Source of the DNA: Amaurobius ferox
Taxonomy: Eukaryota > Arthropoda > Arachnida > Araneae > Amaurobiidae
Reading direction: 5' to 3'
Length of the DNA: 64,000 nucleotides
Assembly (NCBI GenBank): GCA_951213105.1
Contig: OX578140.1
Span: forward strand, 34,401,403 to 34,465,402
In this document: positions 59,702 through 64,000 of the stretch, piece by piece
Numbering within the stretch: the stretch's first letter is position 1
How the letters are laid out: every line of letters starts with the position of its first letter
Program-made: the position numbers and the translations under genes
The notes under the pieces: generated by a model
Seen by the model: only the letters and a program-made list of their open reading frames with translations
Databases searched by the model: none
Told to the model about the DNA's origin: nothing

Positions 59702-62700
59702 ACACAATAAATATGCATGGATACGAAAGTTGAGTGGTTTTCAGCCTATTTGCTTTTTAATGTCACTGTGACTGACGTGGAATAACCAAACTTCAAAATT
59801 TACTATTGTTTAAAAGCTACAATATAAATTTATAGCAATATTTTTAACATATATTTATTTATATATATTTTTATCAATATAAATATGCTTCATTTCAACT
59901 CGTTGAAAAGCAAGTAAAATATTATAAAATAAATATTTTATAGTTTTTAACGTAATTTTTTTATTACCGATTGGTTAATAAATCAAATAACTGTTTTTTC
60001 GATGTACTTTTATGCATTATGAATTGCACTGTATAACTCTTGAAGATACAACATGCATTTACAAAAAAATAAAAATCTAATTTGGAAATCGCTTTCCCAT
60101 TTCCATCTACCAGAAACGTTTTCCTATATTTTTATTGACTCAATCAATCAGTTAAATAAACCTCACGGCATGGCATAAATTTTTCTTTCAAACACTTTGA
60201 AAACCTAAACTGGCAGTTTTTTGGCATAGACAGTCGTCAAATATTGCGAAGGAATTTTTGAAAGAAAATTGTTTCTGAAGTTTAAGGTGATGCAGAAATA
60301 TATTTAATATTTTATATATGCTAAATACATTCAACTTAAAGGCAATTCAAGATATGTATGGAAAAGTAGTTGCTGCCGGTATTGGATTGTTTTTTTCTTA
60401 GATGATCAATATTTAGAACAGGATATTATACCAACTTGCATAAAATGATATATATAAAATTGGAATATAATAATAGCCATTTTGTCCGGGAATCAAGCTT
60501 AATAGCTTACAGTTCGATTCACAGGGCAATTCGCTGAAATTTGGATTTAAGGGTTCTAAGGGTCTTTGACTTAATAAGCTTTAGTCTTAAAAAGCTTTAG
60601 CCTTAATAAGTTCCAATGTATGGTTGACGCTAATGACAATGCTTTTTCGCAGTTAAATACGATAATTCAATTCATAAATTCATTTTATCATCTAATTTAT
60701 TTTTTAACTAAGTGAATGCAAGTAAAAAATTATGCAATACTTAATTAAAATCAGAGAAATGAATTTTTATAGTACTAATAAGGATGATGTTTATATAGCT
60801 TTGAACATTTAAGATAACAATTGAATATGTTCTTCAAATGTCTAAATATACTATTTTCACTAATCTATCCGATGTTAAGATCTAGAATTTCATACATTAT
60901 TTTTTTAAATATTTGAATTTTAATATTTTAATGGCACTTAGAATTGGAAAAGGCACATCAAAGTTCGAATTTTATCTAATGTCGGAATTTAATTATCCCC
61001 ACGTTTATAAGATTTTTGTTAAAATAATCCTTTTGTCCCTTCAGCAGTAGTTTGAGCTAAAAAGCCCCTACACGTAGGAAAAAATCTTTACATTTGGTTA
61101 CACTAAGTTATCGACTTACTACTTTGTACTACGTTTTTCACATTTAATGACTGGTTGTTATGATTTATAACCTTCTTGAAATTAGTTTTGAGAAACGTTT
61201 GAGAAAAATACTTCAAATACTCAATTCACACATGAAAAACAAATAATTAAACCAAAATGATATTGTCAAAAGTATTTTTATATGAAATTAGAAGGAAATA
61301 GTGGGCTACAATTAAATGGCATGAGATTTTTTTAAAATAAAGCTTTGTAGCATACTACGAGATCACCACGAACGTACAATTTCAGTTTACAATGTGGTCA
61401 ACGAAATTTTGCCTCTGTCCATAACATAAAATGTGTCTTAAGACAGTTAATTAGAAAACAAGACCATATTCTCAAAGATTTAGTGACTTGCAAAATTGTG
61501 CAAAACTTTCTTCTTGATGAACTAAACCTACTATTACGCTTCTATTAAGTGCTTATTATTTAATCTAGAGAACTAAGATGCTTTAAGAAAATTCGTACTC
61601 CATTTAAACTCTATTTTGTCTACAAGAGGAGCATTAATCTTCGAATGCCTCATTTAACGCTGAACACACAACCTTCTACGAACTTTTAAAATGTTATTTT
61701 TGAATAAGATATTCTGGAAATACAACGTAATATATTAAGTGTTTCTTCAACCACGAAGTAAGAAATGGAGAAAATATTCGTTTGAATTTCTTTTATACCT
61801 TTTCTGGGGTATAGCAGATAAATACTTTAAATACGTTTCAGGGGTAATTTATTATGTAGTTACTTTTTAGACTTTTCTTACAAATTAATATACTTTGCGC
61901 GTGTATGAAATAATATAATTTATTGGTTTGATTTCTTTTAGCATTTCCTTCAATACAAAGTAATATATAACACAGATAGTGCTCTAAAATTATATTTAAA
62001 ATTTTAAACTGTAATAAATGGATGGAAGTGTTGCCAGTCCAGTGGAACTGAAATGGTTTTTGGCGAATAACATATTTCTTTGTGGGCCGTTTGTTTCCGT
62101 TAGACATTTTCAAAATAATTCAAAATATTTAAATATTAAAATTAGAACCATTTTAAATAGTCCACAGTATTGGAATATTTAAATTAGAACTGCCATTTAA
62201 AAATAGTTCAAAATATTTAAATGTCGAAATTATAACGTCTACATTTAAAAACAAAATAAGAATCTGATCTAAAATCTAATTATATACTTTTGTAGAACAT
62301 TCAAAACGCTACAATGTACTTCTTGCAGTCTATATCTAGCGTTTTTAATTTTCGAGATATAAGCATTATAAGCATGACAAAAAGAAAAATTTAAATTTTG
62401 TTGAAATTGATATTACGATTTTTCGAAAATTATAGTAGCTTTGAAAAATAAATTATTAAACTGAAAACGGAATTTCTTACTAAACAGTTTTTGCTTACTT
62501 TTTGTTTCTATTTTTATACTTTAGAAGAGAGTTTAAATGCAATTATGTAAAGCGAGACAAAAACTTGCTCGAACAAAATCTGTTTAGCTTTGCAGAAAAT
62601 GTTTAAAATATTTAAATATTTAAATTAGTTTTATATATTCATAAATAAAATCATATTTCCGACCTTATCCATCCAGAAAGTATTGTTAAGTAATAAATAA

Positions 62701-62925
62701 TTTTAACATCGTATTGATAGATAGTCAGAACTTGAATAACAAAAAAAGGCCTTATGTTTTAAATATATTGAATGCTGTATGAACGAAAACCAAAAATGTC
62801 TACAAAATTAACAAAATGTAAAATTGTGCCTAGCGACCTCTACAACTCGGATCTTCTCTTACTAAACCTACAATACCTCGACTATTCCATAGAGACCGTA
62901 CCAACATGCATACTATAACATTCAA
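59702..62925. other. AT-rich non-coding stretch
   Basis: No supported gene, RNA or repeat array. A small run of aagctttag/cttaataag words occurs at 60571-60622. The 91-codon minus frame at 61838-62113 is unrecognised. Confidence 0.4.
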
Positions 62926-63735
62926 AAATCTGATGTGGGCAACACGTTTATTTTCGCGGCAGACCCATAGTCACGTTCTCATTATTTCTTTAATAATTCA
63001 TTAAACTGAGTTTAATTTCACAAAATAACAGCCATAATTATTTTAAGTTACACTGAATTTGCACTTTTAATTCAGTTTTTGTTTTCATTGGTAACTGGAC
63101 TTAGTTTCAAAGGTGGCGTAGGGAAAATGCGAAAAAAATAAAATATCTTGAGAACGGCTAGTCCTAGAGTAATTGGGTTGATCTTATTATTTCTATCGTC
63201 AAAAATGATCTATAACATAAGCATGCAATTGATATATTTAAACATACGTAGTCTTTTAATTTTAGATATAATGATGTTTGCAGGCCATTTCGTAAAAACA
63301 GGCAGATTTTTTTTTACGAATCGTTCCAAAATCTAATCAGCACCAGGATAACCTACAAGTGTTTTATCTGCCAAATTTTGTGAAATTTGGTCTATTAGAT
63401 TTTTTAACTAGAGTGCATACAGGCAATTGTTTCTGGCCATTTCGCAAAATAAGGCAGGTTCTTTTACCCCGAATTGTACCAAAACTAATCAGCACCAGAG
63501 TCACCCACAAGGGATTACCTGCCAAATTTTATGAAATTCGGTCAATTATTTCTTCAGTTAGAGTGTATGCAAAATCTGCACTGACTGATAGACACAGATA
63601 TTACGCTAAAACAGTTTTTTCGAGTTCTAGAGGTTCTAAAACGTGTAAAACCGTCAAGAACTCTAGTTACAATTTTCAGCATGATTCCAATACTTTTCCT
63701 GTACATTACCATGTATTGCAGGGAAAGTGAAAATA
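62926..63735 (-). mobile_element. Diverged family B element (B'), minus strand
   Basis: Starts on the plus strand with aaaaatctgatgtgggcaac and ends with cattaccatgtattgcaggg then aaagt, the inverted termini of the copy at 48938. The internal segment with tctaatcagcaccag or ctaatcagcaccagagt and ctgccaaattttgtgaaat is present twice (about 63280-63425 and 63426-63570). The 123-codon frame at 63359-63730 reads through this duplication and is not a gene. Confidence 0.75.
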
Positions 63736-64000
63736 TTGAAGGCTCTGCTACACAGATTGCAAAAATATTGATAACAAATTACTTGATTCTTAAATATTTT
63801 TTATTAATTTTTTAAAAAATAAATTTAAAAAAAACTACTTTTAGTAGTGTTCTTGTTGAGGAAGAATATTTTATTGTAGCTGTGGTGCACAAAGAAAAGT
63901 GTAACTTAAAGTTACATTTAAGAACCATATTTAATTAATTTTAGAACATGGTCGTACATCGTATCGTCGTAAAACTCTTGCGTTGTGCAGCTAATAATCC
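63736..64000. other. AT-rich non-coding window end
   Basis: No feature recognised. Confidence 0.4.

Noticed and set aside
63359..63730. A 123-codon plus-strand gene
   Set aside because: It reads through the duplicated interior and terminus of a family B' element.

Overview
This window looks like intergenic or intronic DNA from a eukaryote. It is strongly AT-rich by eye, has no operon-like gene packing, and is full of microsatellites, minisatellites and dispersed non-autonomous transposons. The mix (Penelope-like retroelement, mariner relics, Helitron ends, tRNA-derived and 5S-rRNA-derived SINEs) fits an arthropod. I lean towards a chelicerate such as a spider, but that is an inference from repeat character and no host gene anchors it. 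I could not support any conserved host protein-coding exon. The only convincing coding sequence is a reverse transcriptase inside a mobile element, plus two short mariner transposase relics.

Layout. 1-7.0 kb: a roughly 300-450 bp module occurs four times at about 1.65-1.8 kb intervals, with a 24-bp minisatellite between copies 1 and 2. 7.05-7.44 kb: a 5S-rRNA-derived SINE on the minus strand with a 14-bp target-site duplication; a 5'-truncated relative lies at 13.3 kb. 8.0-10.9 kb: two copies of dispersed family A facing each other; further copies at 20.4 and 40.4 kb. 14.5, 18.7 and 23.8 kb: family B, with diverged relatives at 6.0, 44.9, 48.9 and 62.9 kb. 12.6, 16.2, 22.8 and 43.5 kb: minisatellites of 57, 37, 52 and 45 bp. 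21.9, 23.4 and 51.6 kb: a repeat carrying a tRNA-like unit near its 3' end. 50.3 kb: a second SINE with a tRNA-Leu/Ser-like head.

31.3-36.0 kb is the centrepiece: a young Penelope-like element flanked by TA-dinucleotide arrays. It has a truncated inverted copy (next to a 200-N assembly gap), a left pseudo-LTR, a reverse transcriptase split by one +1 frameshift, a 3' region of about 140-bp repeats, and a right pseudo-LTR that differs from the left at three positions. Each pseudo-LTR holds a GC-rich, foldable block that stands out from the AT-rich surroundings. 37.35-37.91 kb is a palindromic mariner: two copies of the transposase 5' end joined tail to tail. Helitron-like termini occur at 36.9, 38.2-38.6, 50.7, 57.4 and 59.3-59.7 kb.

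The elements do not form a pathway; they are independent parasites. Possible partnerships (a LINE mobilising the SINEs, autonomous Helitron and mariner sources) would have to be supplied from elsewhere in the genome.
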